Below, piece after piece: positions 35,856 to 45,668 of a DNA stretch of 47,547 bases. The notes under the pieces were generated by a model, which saw nothing but the letters and a program-made list of their open reading frames with translations, made no database searches and had not been told where the DNA came from. The position numbers and the translations under genes are program-made. Numbering within the stretch: position 1 is the stretch's first letter; every line of letters starts with the position of its first letter. The stretch lies in NCBI GenBank assembly GCA_026391195.1, contig JAPLEI010000077.1, positions 10,851 to 58,397 of the forward strand, written 5' to 3'. The stretch comes from Bacteroidota bacterium (GTDB lineage Bacteria > Bacteroidota > Bacteroidia > Chitinophagales > Chitinophagaceae).

Positions 35856-35977
35856 TATATTTTGCCTGCAGAATCGGTTTTTTAAGTACTAAATTCGACT
35901 ATTTCGCGTTTATTTTTTGCTTCTCCTTCTCGGGAATCAGAAATATTAGCAATAAATATAACATATATTCAAAATCA

Positions 35978-37153
35978 ATGACTATGGAAAAGCAAATCTT
36001 TATTTTCGATACTACCCTTCGCGATGGCGAGCAGGTGCCGGGATGTAAGTTGAATACCAAAGAAAAACTTCGCCTCGCCCTTCAGTTAGAGGAATTAGGC
36101 GTGGATGTGATTGAAGCTGGTTTTCCCATTTCTAGTCCGGGCGATTTTGAATCCGTTACCGAAATCTCTAAAATCATTCGGAATGCCACCGTATGTGGCC
36201 TAACCCGGGCAGTTCAAAAAGACATTGAAGTTGCGGGGGAAGCCCTTAAATATGCTAAAAAGCCCCGGATTCATACCGGAATCGGCACTTCTGATTTTCA
36301 TATTAAAAGCAAATTCAACACTACTCGTGAAGAAATTCTTCGCAGGGCTGTTCAGGCAGTAAAGTGGGCGAGAAATTATACCGATGATGTAGAATTTTTT
36401 GCAGAAGATGCCGGCCGAACCGACAACGATTACCTAGCTCAGGTAGTAGAAGCGGTAATTGCTGCCGGTGCAACCGTGGTTAATATTCCGGACACTACGG
36501 GTTACTGTTTACCTTCTCAATATGGCGAAAAAATGGCTTACTTGATGCAGCACGTAAGTAATATAGATCGGGCGATCCTTTCCTGCCATTGTCATAACGA
36601 CCTAGGTATGGCTACTGCCAATTCAATAGCCGGTGTAATTAGCGGAGCCCGTCAGATAGAATGTACCATCAATGGCCTGGGTGAACGCGCTGGAAATACT
36701 TCGTTGGAAGAAGTGGTGATGGTATTAAAGCAACACAAAGATTTGGGACTGTATACAAATATTCAAACACAACTGCTAAACCCGATTAGCCGATTGGTAT
36801 CAGAAACTATGCGCGTACCTGTTCAGCCGAATAAGGCAATCGTTGGTGCCAATGCGTTTTCACATTCTTCGGGTATTCATCAGGATGGCTTTCTGAAGAA
36901 CGCCCAAACCTATGAAATCATTAGTCCGGAAGAAGTAGGTGCCGAGGGTAGTAAAATTGTACTCACTGCCCGCAGTGGCCGCAGTGCATTGGCTTATCGT
37001 TTTCAAAAACTAGGCTACGATTTTACCCGCGACGACATAGATGTTCTTTATGAAAATTTTCTTCAGGTGGCCGACCGCCAAAAAGAAGTAGAAGAAGAAC
37101 ACCTGAATGAAATGGCAAAAGCGTATAAAGAATCAACTGTTCAAGCTCAGTAA
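35978..37153 (+). CDS. leuA: 2-isopropylmalate synthase, short form without regulatory domain
   Basis: First committed step of leucine synthesis: condensation of acetyl-CoA with 2-oxoisovalerate. The DRE-TIM barrel is complete: [13 protein letters not shown] near the N-terminus with the catalytic Arg and metal-binding Asp, [49 protein letters not shown] and [20 protein letters not shown] with the metal-binding histidines, then [17 protein letters not shown] and [15 protein letters not shown]. The protein ends at residue 391, whereas full-size enzymes have about 500-520 residues with a C-terminal LeuA allosteric domain; that domain is absent. The ATG at 35984 is an alternative start. A related Claisen-type synthase cannot be excluded, but the leuC-leuD-leuB neighbours support LeuA. 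Confidence 0.93.
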   Translation: MTMEKQIFIFDTTLRDGEQVPGCKLNTKEKLRLALQLEELGVDVIEAGFPISSPGDFESVTEISKIIRNATVCGLTRAVQKDIEVAGEALKYAKKPRIHTGIGTSDFHIKSKFNTTREEILRRAVQAVKWARNYTDDVEFFAEDAGRTDNDYLAQVVEAVIAAGATVVNIPDTTGYCLPSQYGEKMAYLMQHVSNIDRAILSCHCHNDLGMATANSIAGVISGARQIECTINGLGERAGNTSLEEVVMVLKQHKDLGLYTNIQTQLLNPISRLVSETMRVPVQPNKAIVGANAFSHSSGIHQDGFLKNAQTYEIISPEEVGAEGSKIVLTARSGRSALAYRFQKLGYDFTRDDIDVLYENFLQVADRQKEVEEEHLNEMAKAYKESTVQAQ

Positions 37154-37196
37154 TTTATTTAATTTCTATTCTTGGCAATAAGCCATCACACATTCT

Positions 37197-38597
37197 ATGG
37201 GCGCTACATTATTTGATAAAATTTGGAATCAGCACATCGTTCAGCAAGTAAACGATGGTCCTTCTGTTCTCTACATCGACCGGCACTTTATTCATGAAGT
37301 TACCAGTCCGCAAGCTTTTAACGGAATTGAAAAGCGTGGGTTGCCCCTTTTCCGGCCGAAGCAAATTGTTGCTACAGCCGATCACAATGTACCCACCCTT
37401 CATCAGGAACTCCCCATTCGGGATGAACTTTCCCGTTTGCAAGTACAACAGTTGATAGAAAACTGTGCCAGGCATGGCGTTGAATTGTATGGACTGGGGC
37501 ATCCCAACCAAGGGATTGTGCATGTGATTGGGCCAGAATTAGGCGTAACACAACCTGGTATGACGATTGTTTGTGGCGACAGTCATACTTCTACCCATGG
37601 TGCATTTGGTACCATTGCATTTGGAATTGGTACCAGTGAGGTAGAAATGGTATTTGCTGCTCAGTGTTTGCTGCAAACCAAGCCAAAGCAAATGCGAATT
37701 AATATCGAAGGGGAACTGTTACCCGGTGTGGTAGCCAAGGATATTATCCTATATATTATTGCTCAAATTTCTGCAGGGGGTGCTACGGGTTATTTTGTGG
37801 AGTATGCCGGTTCTGCCATTCGCAAGTTATCGATGGAAGCCAGAATGACTATCTGTAATATGAGCATAGAAATGGGTGCTCGCGGCGGATTGATTGCTCC
37901 CGATGAAACAACTTTTGCTTACATGGAGGGCAGACCATTTGCACCCGCCGGCGAAGCGTTTACAAAAAAGGTGGCAGAATGGCGCGAGTTATATTCAGAT
38001 ACGGATGCAGCATTTGATATGGAATTGAATATTCATGCGGACCAAATTCAGCCCATGATCACTTTTGGTACCAACCCCGGTATGGGCATGGCTATTAATG
38101 ATAGCATCCCCACCTATGAGTCGTTAGAAGCCGAATCAGAAAAAGCAAATCTGAAAAAGGCACTTACTTACATGGGCTTACAGGCCGGACAATCCCTGTT
38201 AGGTATGCCCGTGCAACATGTGTTTATTGGAAGTTGTACCAATTCCCGCATAGAAGATCTGCGGTTGGTAGCTTCAATGGTTAAAGGCAAAAAGAAACAC
38301 CCCGATGTGCAGGTATTGATTGTACCCGGTTCTCAGGAAGTAGCCCGCCAGGCAAAGCGGGAGGGTTTGGATAGTATTTTTCAGGATGCCGGATTTGAAT
38401 TACGTCAGGCTGGCTGTAGTGCCTGTTTAGGTATGAATGAAGATAAAGTGCCAGCAGGTGAATATTGTGTTAGCACCAGCAACCGAAACTTCGAAGGTCG
38501 CCAGGGTGCCGGTGCTCGAACTTTATTGGCGAGTCCACTCACCGCTGCTGCAGCAGCATTAACCGGAATAATTACGGATGTAAGAACGCTTCTGTAA
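37197..38597 (+). CDS. leuC: 3-isopropylmalate dehydratase large subunit
   Basis: Large subunit of isopropylmalate isomerase, which moves the hydroxyl group of 2-isopropylmalate using a [4Fe-4S] cluster. The 466 residues follow the aconitase fold. Cluster cysteines are visible in [14 protein letters not shown] and in [40 protein letters not shown] and the segment [20 protein letters not shown] are family hallmarks. It follows leuA by 43 bases and is followed by its partner leuD. Confidence 0.97.
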   Translation: MGATLFDKIWNQHIVQQVNDGPSVLYIDRHFIHEVTSPQAFNGIEKRGLPLFRPKQIVATADHNVPTLHQELPIRDELSRLQVQQLIENCARHGVELYGLGHPNQGIVHVIGPELGVTQPGMTIVCGDSHTSTHGAFGTIAFGIGTSEVEMVFAAQCLLQTKPKQMRINIEGELLPGVVAKDIILYIIAQISAGGATGYFVEYAGSAIRKLSMEARMTICNMSIEMGARGGLIAPDETTFAYMEGRPFAPAGEAFTKKVAEWRELYSDTDAAFDMELNIHADQIQPMITFGTNPGMGMAINDSIPTYESLEAESEKANLKKALTYMGLQAGQSLLGMPVQHVFIGSCTNSRIEDLRLVASMVKGKKKHPDVQVLIVPGSQEVARQAKREGLDSIFQDAGFELRQAGCSACLGMNEDKVPAGEYCVSTSNRNFEGRQGAGARTLLASPLTAAAAALTGIITDVRTLL

Positions 38598-38638
38598 AAC
38601 CGGACGACAATTTTTATCTACCAGAAAAGAAAATTAGT

Positions 38639-39223
38639 ATGAAGCCGCTGAAAGAAATAGAAAGTCGATTTGTTCCCTTACCGATTGAAAATATTGATAC
38701 CGATCAGATTATTCCTGCCCGCTTTTTAAAGGCAACTACCCGGGATGGATTTGGTAAAAATCTTTTTCGCGACTGGCGATATGTTCACGATGATGAGCAG
38801 CAACCGGTTGCCGGTTTTGTATTGAATCAGCCACGGTTTTCCGGTGAAATTTTGGTAGCCGGTAAAAACTTTGGATGTGGTTCATCACGCGAACATGCTG
38901 CCTGGGCATTGAAAGATTATGGCTTTAAGGCAGTAGTATCCAGTTTTTTTGCCGACATATTTAAAAACAATGCCCTCAATAATGGGGTTATTCCGGTTAG
39001 AGTGTCGGATGCATTTCTTGCAAAAATATTTTCACAGGATGCCGAAGCAGTAATCCAGATAAACATAGAACAACAAACTATTACCATCTTGTTAACCGGT
39101 GAGCAGGAAACCTTTGACATCAATCCCTATAAAAAAACCTGTTTACTCAATGGGTACGATGATATTGACTACCTGATTAGTATTAAAGACAGTATTGAAA
39201 AGTATGAGGCTGCCAGAAAGTAA
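38639..39223 (+). CDS. leuD: 3-isopropylmalate dehydratase small subunit
   Basis: Small swivel-domain subunit that completes the LeuCD isomerase. The 194 residues include [20 protein letters not shown], the diagnostic [42 protein letters not shown], and [12 protein letters not shown] near the end. The length is normal. It lies 41 bases after leuC and 47 bases before the leuB ATG. Confidence 0.96.
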   Translation: MKPLKEIESRFVPLPIENIDTDQIIPARFLKATTRDGFGKNLFRDWRYVHDDEQQPVAGFVLNQPRFSGEILVAGKNFGCGSSREHAAWALKDYGFKAVVSSFFADIFKNNALNNGVIPVRVSDAFLAKIFSQDAEAVIQINIEQQTITILLTGEQETFDINPYKKTCLLNGYDDIDYLISIKDSIEKYEAARK

Positions 39224-39270
39224 TCGTGGTAAGTCAATGGCCGCCTACAAAAATTAATTCGAATAAAATC

Positions 39271-40378
39271 ATGGAAAAAAAGATTACAGTTATAAACGGA
39301 GATGGAATCGGACCAGAGGTAACCGCTCAATCTATTAAGGTATTACAGGCGGTTGCCAATACTTATGGCCATCATTTTAGTTATGACTATGCCCTGATGG
39401 GGGCAGATGCTATTGATAAAACCGGCAGTCCACTACCCAAGGAAACGGTGGACAGCTGTTTGCAGTCGGATGCGATTTTGTTTGGTGCGATTGGCGATCC
39501 GCGTTTTGATAATGATCCATCTGCCAAAGTTCGTCCTGAGCAGGGTTTGTTGCAGTTGAGAAAAGAATTGCAGTTGTTTGCCAATATTCGGCCGGTTGCT
39601 ACACACGCAGCATTGCAGCATCTTTCTCCTTTAAAGAATAAACTATTAGAGGGGGTAGATTTTATCATATTCCGCGAACTCACGGGAGGAATTTATTTTG
39701 GCAAAAAAGAGTTGAGTGAAGATGGGGATACTGCATCCGATACTTGCACGTACCAGCGTTTTGAAATTGAGCGGGTAGCGCAGCAAGCATTTCATTATGC
39801 CCAAAAAAGAAGAAAAAAACTTACACTGGTAGACAAGGCCAATGTATTGGAATCGTCTCGTTTATGGCGTAAGGTAGTGCAGGCGATGGCTCCTATTTAT
39901 CACGGTAGATTATATGTTTGTTGATAATGCTGCCATGCAGATTATTCTTTATCCCTCTCAGTTTGATGTGGTACTTACAGAAAATATGTTTGGAGATATT
40001 TTAAGTGATGAAGCCAGTGTATTAAGCGGATCATTGGGTTTATTGCCTTCTGCTTCGGTAGGCAATCATACTGCCTTGTTTGAGCCTATTCATGGCTCGT
40101 ACCCGCAGGCAGCTGGAAAAGATATTGCTAACCCATTGGGATCGATTTTATCATCCGCCATGTTGCTAGACCATTTGGGATTAAAAAAAGAGGCCGATCA
40201 AGTAAGGGAAGCCGTTAACTGGACCCTGGTAAGTGGATTTGTATCAAGAGATATTGATCCTGTGAATAGTTATTCAACCAGTGCAATCGGCGATTTGGTT
40301 GCGGGATATGTTACCCGCCATGCCGATCAGGCTAATAAAAGCAGTCATCAACAGGTTAATCAGTCTACTATTATTTAG
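39271..40378 (+). pseudogene. leuB: 3-isopropylmalate dehydrogenase, frameshifted
   Basis: LeuB oxidises and decarboxylates 3-isopropylmalate with NAD, the last leucine-specific step before transamination. The gene is split between two frames. From the ATG at 39271 the first frame reads [21 protein letters not shown], through [32 protein letters not shown] and [26 protein letters not shown], then meets a stop at 39922-39924. The second frame picks up at about 39908 with [41 protein letters not shown] and continues to the normal end. Family members have about five residues between the Tyr of the A-P-x-Tyr segment and Asp-Tyr-Met-Phe; here only seven bases remain, so a net loss of eight bases fits best. 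It may be a true lesion or a sequencing or assembly error. Confidence 0.88.
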
Positions 40379-40453
40379 CAAACCGCAATCGTAGTATGCT
40401 AAAATTGAGTAGGTAATTTTTAAATAGTTCTTTTTTTTCTGGTTAGGCATTTG

Positions 40454-40461
40454 TATATTTG
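40454..40461 (+). promoter_or_regulatory. -7 element (TATATTTG) of the ilv leader transcript
   Basis: An exact TAnnTTTG match. Transcription would begin near 40468, before the leader reading frame. The -33 region is T-rich but has no clear TTG. It gives the ilv genes a start of their own, separate from leu. Confidence 0.5.
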
Positions 40462-40476
40462 ATTCTAAGCACCTCT

Positions 40477-40569
40477 ATGAGTATACAAGGAATCAATACA
40501 ATGTCTCGGGTTTTCACAGTGATAATTTCTGTGATTACTATTATTATTCCCGTATTCGGAAGAGGTTGA
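40477..40569 (+). CDS. ilvL: ilv leader peptide (Ile/Val-rich)
   Basis: A 30-codon frame with 8 Ile and 4 Val codons and no Leu codon; in residues 12-26 ten of fifteen are Ile or Val, including three ATT codons in a row at 22-24. Its C-terminal part, SVITIIIPVFGRG, resembles the enterobacterial ilvGMEDA leader peptide (which I recall as having ISVVVIIIPP and ending near GRGKA). A second ATG at 40501 would give a 22-residue peptide that aligns better with that leader and leaves a more normal leader length. Its job would be to be translated, not to yield a stable protein: ribosome stalling at scarce Ile or Val tRNA would decide the fate of the downstream terminator. Confidence 0.75.
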   Translation: MSIQGINTMSRVFTVIISVITIIIPVFGRG

Positions 40570-40597
40570 GTTGTATCAAAAACTAATAAAAGATATA

Positions 40598-40627
40598 AAC
40601 CCCGCCTCTTAGAAGCGGGGTTTTTTT
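40598..40627 (+). terminator. Intrinsic terminator/attenuator before ilvE
   Basis: AACCCCGC (40598-40605) pairs perfectly with GCGGGGTT (40615-40622) around a 9-base loop, and the run of seven T residues (40621-40627) follows. It lies after the leader frame and 30 bases before the ilvE ATG, a place where constitutive termination would silence the operon; conditional use as an attenuator is thus likely. Confidence 0.92.
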
Positions 40628-40656
40628 ATGAAAAAAATAAACAGTAAACATTTTAT

Positions 40657-41562
40657 ATGGCTAATTATTTCAATCAAAACTCCCTCATTTATTTAAATGG
40701 GCATTTTGTAAAAGCAGCAGATGCAAAGATGGATTTTTATAGTCAGTCATTGCATTATGGGTATTCAGTTTTTGAAGGCATTCGTTCTTACAAAACAGTG
40801 GATGGGTCGACCAAAATTTTTAAACCGGTTGAGCATTATAACCGATTAGAGCAATCGGCAACTACCATCAATATGCCCTACCATTGGAAAACCGAAGAGC
40901 TGATTCAGATTACGGATGAGTTACTAGCGATGAATCAGTTAGGAGATGCTTACATCCGTCCGGTTGTATATGCGCCGGCTAATATGACTTTCAGCGTGAA
41001 CGACGAATCTTTTTTGGTGATACAGGCCTGGGAAATGGCTCCATTTTTGGGTGAGAAATTATTACGGGTTCGAACTTCTTCTTTCCAGCGCCCGAATCCT
41101 GGAGCTTTTCATTTGCAGGCAAAAGCGGCCGGGCATTATGTAAATTCTATATTGGCCAGTCAGGAGGCTAAAGCAAAGGGATTTGACGAAGCCCTGTTAT
41201 TAGATATGCAGGGCAATGTTGCTGAAGCACCTGGTGCGAATATTTTTATCGAGAAAAATGGTAAGCTATTTACTCCACCTGCCGGTCATATTCTTCCTGG
41301 CATTACCCGTGCTACCGTTTTGGAACTTGCCCGGGCAATGGATATTCCGGTTGAAGAAACCCATTTTGCCGTACAGGATATTTACGAGGCAGATGCAGCA
41401 TTCTACTGTGGAACTGCGGCAGAAGTTATCGGATTTGAATCCCTCGATAACAATCCGTTGATGCTTTCTTGGGAAGATTCGGTAAGCCGGAAAATTCAGC
41501 AGGCCTATAAGAATTTGGTGGTGCACCAACCTATTGAAGTTAACGCAAATGCAGTAGTATAA
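40657..41562 (+). CDS. ilvE: branched-chain amino acid aminotransferase
   Basis: Class IV PLP transaminase that makes the last step to Ile, Val and Leu. The 301 residues show YGYSVFEGIRSYKT, the substrate arginine region IRPVVYAP, the PLP lysine in LQAKAAGHYVNSILASQEAKAKGFDEALLLD, VAEAPGANIFIEKNGKLFTPP, ILPGITRATVLELA and CGTAAEVIGFESLD. All are features of IlvE rather than D-amino-acid transaminase. It is the first structural gene after the attenuator; ilvD starts three bases after its stop. Confidence 0.96.
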   Translation: MANYFNQNSLIYLNGHFVKAADAKMDFYSQSLHYGYSVFEGIRSYKTVDGSTKIFKPVEHYNRLEQSATTINMPYHWKTEELIQITDELLAMNQLGDAYIRPVVYAPANMTFSVNDESFLVIQAWEMAPFLGEKLLRVRTSSFQRPNPGAFHLQAKAAGHYVNSILASQEAKAKGFDEALLLDMQGNVAEAPGANIFIEKNGKLFTPPAGHILPGITRATVLELARAMDIPVEETHFAVQDIYEADAAFYCGTAAEVIGFESLDNNPLMLSWEDSVSRKIQQAYKNLVVHQPIEVNANAVV

Positions 41563-41565
41563 AAG

Positions 41566-43260
41566 ATGGATCGTATGCAAAGTGAAATGAATAAATACAG
41601 TAAAATACTTACACAGGATGAAACCCAGCCGGCAGCGCAAGCCATGCTATATGGCATTGGATTAACAGAAGCGGATTTGGCAAAAGCACAAGTAGGTATT
41701 GCCAGTATGGGTTACGATGGGAATACCTGTAATATGCATTTGAATGAGTTGGCACAAATTGTAAAAAAAGGGGTTTGGGAAAGCGACCTCGTTGGATTGA
41801 TTTTTAATACAATTGGTGTGAGCGATGGAATGAGTAATGGTACCGATGGTATGCGCTATTCTCTGGTGAGCCGAGATGTGATTGCAGATTCTATTGAAGC
41901 AGTTTGTGGTGCTCAATATTATGATGGACTGATTGCACTGCCGGGATGTGATAAAAATATGCCGGGTTGTGTGATTGCCATGGGAAGATTAAATCGGCCG
42001 GCTATTATGGTATACGGAGGTACCATTGCAGCAGGGCATTATAAAGGTCAGGACTTAAATATCATTTCTGCTTTTGAGGCCTTGGGACAAAAGCTGGCAG
42101 GCCAGCTAGAAGAGGCCGACTTTAAAGGGATCATTCAACATGCTTGTCCGGGTGCCGGAGCCTGTGGTGGGATGTACACTGCCAATACGATGGCTGCTGC
42201 TATTGAAGCAATGGGAATGAGTTTGCCTTACTCTTCATCTAATCCAGCACTGAGTGAAGAGAAAAGAAAAGAATGTATAGATGCGGGTAAAGCCATTCGA
42301 ATTTTATTAGAAAAAGATATTAAGCCCAAAGATATCATGACGCGGAAGGCATTTGAAAATGCCATTACCCTGATTATGGTGTTGGGTGGAAGTACCAATG
42401 CGGTGTTGCATTTGTTGGCTATGGCAAGAAGTGTGGGAGTGCCTCTTTCTCAAGATGATTTCCAACGGATCAGTGATCGCACACCTGTTCTGGCTGATTT
42501 TAAGCCCAGCGGAAAATTTCTGATGCAAGATTTACATCCTTTTGGTGGAGTGCCGGGTGTAATGAAATATTTATTGCAACAGGGTTTGCTACACGGTGAT
42601 TGTTTAACTGTAACCGGTAAAACCATTGCGGAAAACCTGGCTGAAGTGACAGATATTGATTTTGATAAACAAAAAATCATCTATCCACTGAGTCACCCCA
42701 TCAAGTCTACCGGGCACTTGCAAATTTTATATGGCAATTTGGCAACCGGAGGTAGTGTAGCAAAAATAAGCGGTAAGGAAGGAGAACTATTTACTGGTCC
42801 GGCTCGGGTATTTGATGGCGAATTCGAATTGATTGAAGGCATCAACACCGGAAAAATTCGTGCAGGTGATGTTGTGGTAATTCGGTATGTGGGCCCTAAA
42901 GGTGGACCCGGTATGCCCGAAATGTTGAAGCCTACTTCTGCCATCATTGGTGCGGGATTGGGAAAATCTGTTGCGCTGATTACAGACGGCAGATTCAGCG
43001 GGGGCACCCATGGTTTTGTAATTGGTCACGTTATGCCGGAGGCCTATTTGGGAGGCAATATTGCCCTGGTAAAGGATGATGATATCATTGAAGTAAATGT
43101 GGCTTCCAAGCAAATGAATGTGCATGTTTCTGATGATGAATTGGCAACCCGAAGAGCTGCTTGGAAACAGCCTGCATTAAAAGCTACTCAAGGATTATTA
43201 TTTAAATATGCCCTGCAAGTGAAAGATGCTTCTCAGGGTTGTGTAACGGATGAAATATAA
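41566..43260 (+). CDS. ilvD: dihydroxy-acid dehydratase
   Basis: Iron-sulfur dehydratase that converts dihydroxy acids to 2-oxoisovalerate and 2-oxo-3-methylvalerate. The 564 residues include the cluster cysteines in [36 protein letters not shown] and [26 protein letters not shown], then [30 protein letters not shown] and [24 protein letters not shown]. Translation could begin at the first ATG (41566) or at in-frame ATGs three and seven codons later. It lies between ilvE and ilvB with minimal gaps, so all belong to one transcript. Confidence 0.97.
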   Translation: MDRMQSEMNKYSKILTQDETQPAAQAMLYGIGLTEADLAKAQVGIASMGYDGNTCNMHLNELAQIVKKGVWESDLVGLIFNTIGVSDGMSNGTDGMRYSLVSRDVIADSIEAVCGAQYYDGLIALPGCDKNMPGCVIAMGRLNRPAIMVYGGTIAAGHYKGQDLNIISAFEALGQKLAGQLEEADFKGIIQHACPGAGACGGMYTANTMAAAIEAMGMSLPYSSSNPALSEEKRKECIDAGKAIRILLEKDIKPKDIMTRKAFENAITLIMVLGGSTNAVLHLLAMARSVGVPLSQDDFQRISDRTPVLADFKPSGKFLMQDLHPFGGVPGVMKYLLQQGLLHGDCLTVTGKTIAENLAEVTDIDFDKQKIIYPLSHPIKSTGHLQILYGNLATGGSVAKISGKEGELFTGPARVFDGEFELIEGINTGKIRAGDVVVIRYVGPKGGPGMPEMLKPTSAIIGAGLGKSVALITDGRFSGGTHGFVIGHVMPEAYLGGNIALVKDDDIIEVNVASKQMNVHVSDDELATRRAAWKQPALKATQGLLFKYALQVKDASQGCVTDEI

Positions 43261-43278
43261 AAAAGTAAAAAAGTACGT

Positions 43279-45021
43279 ATGGCCATAGCAACAGCAACAC
43301 AGGTAAGCAATCCGCTTCCTCAAGCGGACATAGCTAATATCACGGGCTCTAAGGCATTACTGGAAGCCCTGATAGCAGAAGGCGTAGAAACGATATTTGG
43401 TTATCCCGGGGGAGCAATCATGCCCATCTATGATGCGCTATATGATTATCATGATCAGTTGAAGCATATTCTGGTTCGCCATGAGCAGGGCGGTATTCAC
43501 GCAGCACAAGGTTTTGCAAGGTCTTCGGGTAAAGTGGGTGTAGTGTTTGCCACCAGCGGGCCCGGTGCAACCAACCTCGTAACTGGATTAGCAGATGCAA
43601 TGATAGACAGTACCCCTGTGGTTGCCATCACTGGTCAGGTGTATGCACACTTGCTGGGAACCGATGCTTTTCAGGAAACGGACGTAATCAATATTACTTC
43701 TCCCGTAACTAAATGGAATTACCAGATAACAGATGCCGCCGAAATTCCAGCCGTTTTAGCGAAAGCTTTTTACATTGCCCGAAGTGGCCGTCCTGGACCT
43801 GTTCTGATAGATATCACCAAGAATGCGCAACTTCAACTATTTGCTTATTCCGGTTATCAAAAATGCAATCATATCAGAAGCTATCGCCCGAAACCCATTA
43901 TACGTAAAGAATATATTGAGGAGGCAGCCAACTTAATTAATGCTGCTGAAAAACCTTTTGTGATTTTTGGGCAGGGTGTTATTTTGGGTAATGCGGAAAA
44001 AGAATTTACCAACTTCATAGAAAAAGGTGGACTGCCAGCTGCTTGGACGATTCTCGGGCTCAGTGCTCTTCCAACCGATCATCCGTTGAATATGGGTATG
44101 CTGGGTATGCATGGTAATTATGGCCCTAATGTATTAACGAATGACTGTGATGTATTAATTGCAGTTGGCATGCGATTCGACGACCGGGTTACTGGTAGGT
44201 TAGATAAGTATGCAAAACAGGCTAAAGTAATACACCTCGACATAGATCCATCGGAGATTGATAAAAATGTGAAGGCAACCGTAGGCGTTTGGGGCGATTG
44301 TAAAGAAACCCTCCCGCTGCTTACACAACTGATTGAATCAAAAAGTCGAACCGCCTGGATACAGCGTTTCAAAGACCATGATGCAGAAGAAAATAAAGAA
44401 GTAATTTTTGCTGAGCTACATCCAGATACACCGGTGATGACTATGGGTGAAGTGATCCGTAACCTAAATGAAATTTCCGGAGGAGATGCCATTATTGTAA
44501 CTGATGTTGGTCAACACCAAATGGTTACTTGCCGATATGCTCGCTTTAATCAATCTAATAGTAATATTACTTCCGGCGGATTGGGAACTATGGGCTTTGC
44601 CCTGCCTGCTGCCATTGGTGCAAAATTTGGGGCCCCCGAAAGAACCGTGGTTGCTATTATTGGCGATGGGGGGGTGCAGATGACTTTACAGGAACTGGGT
44701 ACCATTTTACAAACAGAAGTAAATGTAAAAATATTAATTCTGAATAACCATTTTCTTGGCATGGTTCGTCAATGGCAACAATTGTTTCATGATAAGCGGT
44801 ATTCGTTTGTAGATATTGCCAGTCCCGATTATGTAAAGCTGGCAGAAGCCTATGGAATTGCTGCTGCATCCATCGAATCGCGCGATCAGCTAAACGACGC
44901 ACTCAGTAAAATGTATCATCATGATAGATCGTATTTGCTGGAGGTAAATGTAGGAAAAGAGAATAATGTATTTCCTATGGTTCCTCAGGGATGCAGTGTA
45001 AGTGAAATCAGACTCAAGTAA
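43279..45021 (+). CDS. ilvB: acetolactate synthase large (catalytic) subunit
   Basis: Thiamine-diphosphate enzyme that condenses pyruvate with pyruvate or 2-oxobutyrate, the first common step to Val, Leu and Ile. The 580 residues show the catalytic Glu region with IFGYPGGAIMPIYDAL and HEQGGIHAAQGFARSSGKVGVVFATSGPGATNLVTGLADA, the FAD-binding middle domain (GMLGMHGNYGPN, VGMRFDDRVTG) and the TPP-metal motif IIGDGGVQMTLQELGTILQ...ILNN. This set marks a true acetolactate synthase of the AHAS type. Its regulatory subunit gene ilvN follows after 19 bases. Confidence 0.97.
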   Translation: MAIATATQVSNPLPQADIANITGSKALLEALIAEGVETIFGYPGGAIMPIYDALYDYHDQLKHILVRHEQGGIHAAQGFARSSGKVGVVFATSGPGATNLVTGLADAMIDSTPVVAITGQVYAHLLGTDAFQETDVINITSPVTKWNYQITDAAEIPAVLAKAFYIARSGRPGPVLIDITKNAQLQLFAYSGYQKCNHIRSYRPKPIIRKEYIEEAANLINAAEKPFVIFGQGVILGNAEKEFTNFIEKGGLPAAWTILGLSALPTDHPLNMGMLGMHGNYGPNVLTNDCDVLIAVGMRFDDRVTGRLDKYAKQAKVIHLDIDPSEIDKNVKATVGVWGDCKETLPLLTQLIESKSRTAWIQRFKDHDAEENKEVIFAELHPDTPVMTMGEVIRNLNEISGGDAIIVTDVGQHQMVTCRYARFNQSNSNITSGGLGTMGFALPAAIGAKFGAPERTVVAIIGDGGVQMTLQELGTILQTEVNVKILILNNHFLGMVRQWQQLFHDKRYSFVDIASPDYVKLAEAYGIAAASIESRDQLNDALSKMYHHDRSYLLEVNVGKENNVFPMVPQGCSVSEIRLK

Positions 45022-45040
45022 TTTGAAAAAATAAAAACGT

Positions 45041-45628
45041 ATGAAGCAGGAATATACCATAACCGTTTATACTGAAAATCATATTGGTTTACTGGTACGT
45101 ATTGCTACCATCTTCTCTAGAAGGAAAATCAATATTGAAAGCCTGAATACTTCTCCTTCCGAAGCGGAAGGGATTCATCGGTTTACCATAGTTATTGTTG
45201 AAACCGAGGAAGTAGTAAGAAAGCTGGCACGGCAAATTGAAAAGCAGGTAGAAGTGCTGAAGGCATATTATAATAATAACGAAGAAATCATCTGGCAAGA
45301 GCTCGCATTGTATAAAGTACCTACTGCACAAATAGCGGAGAAAGTGAAAGTGGAGCGGTTATTGCGCGAGCATGGTGCCAGAGCGGTAGTTATCCGAAAC
45401 GATTATGTGGTATTTGAAACGGTAGGTCACCGTGAAGAAACAGACCGACTGGTGCAGGTGCTGGCCCCTTATGGATTAATTGAGTTTGTGAGAAGTGCCC
45501 GCGTAGCTATTATAAAAGAAAGCAGGGGTTTTCACGAAAAATTACGTGAGTTTGAACAAGCAGAACCCATGGGCGAGTTGATTGAAAATGAATTTCTCAA
45601 TCAGCAAAAGGAAATTTTTTCTATGTAA
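45041..45628 (+). CDS. ilvN: acetolactate synthase small (regulatory) subunit
   Basis: Regulatory subunit that makes the synthase sensitive to valine or related products. The N-terminal ACT domain is clear (TITVYTENHIGLLVRIATIFSRRKINIESLNTSPSEAEGIHRFTIVI, residues 4-50), and the rest is the ALS_ss C-terminal domain ending near SRGFHEKLREFEQAEPMGELIENEFLNQQ. At 195 residues it is slightly longer than E. coli IlvH (163). It lies directly after ilvB. Confidence 0.94.
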   Translation: MKQEYTITVYTENHIGLLVRIATIFSRRKINIESLNTSPSEAEGIHRFTIVIVETEEVVRKLARQIEKQVEVLKAYYNNNEEIIWQELALYKVPTAQIAEKVKVERLLREHGARAVVIRNDYVVFETVGHREETDRLVQVLAPYGLIEFVRSARVAIIKESRGFHEKLREFEQAEPMGELIENEFLNQQKEIFSM

Positions 45629-45668
45629 ATCATTCAATAATTAGTAATCAACAACCAAAAATTAAACA

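Larger units (their letters stand above)
40379..40656 (+). promoter_or_regulatory. ilv leader region: promoter, leader peptide and attenuator
   Basis: The 278 bases between leuB and ilvE contain, in order, a -7 promoter element, an Ile/Val-rich short reading frame and a strong terminator ending about 30 bases before ilvE. The arrangement is that of an amino-acid-responsive transcription attenuator. A 6-base stem (TCACAG 40514-40519 with CTGTGA 40529-40534) lies within the control codons. AAGAGG (40560-40565), overlapping the end of the short frame, can pair with CCTCTT (40605-40610) in the terminator's left arm and loop. Confidence 0.75.

Noticed and set aside
36800..37153. Truncation of leuA by mutation
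   Set aside because: The short form ends naturally after the linker, and no regulatory-domain sequence remains in any frame before leuC; short LeuA proteins occur in this phylum.
39914..40378. Separate short gene starting MFVDNAAMQ
   Set aside because: It is the C-terminal half of LeuB in a shifted frame, not an independent gene; the ATG is an internal Met of the conserved [11 protein letters not shown] segment.
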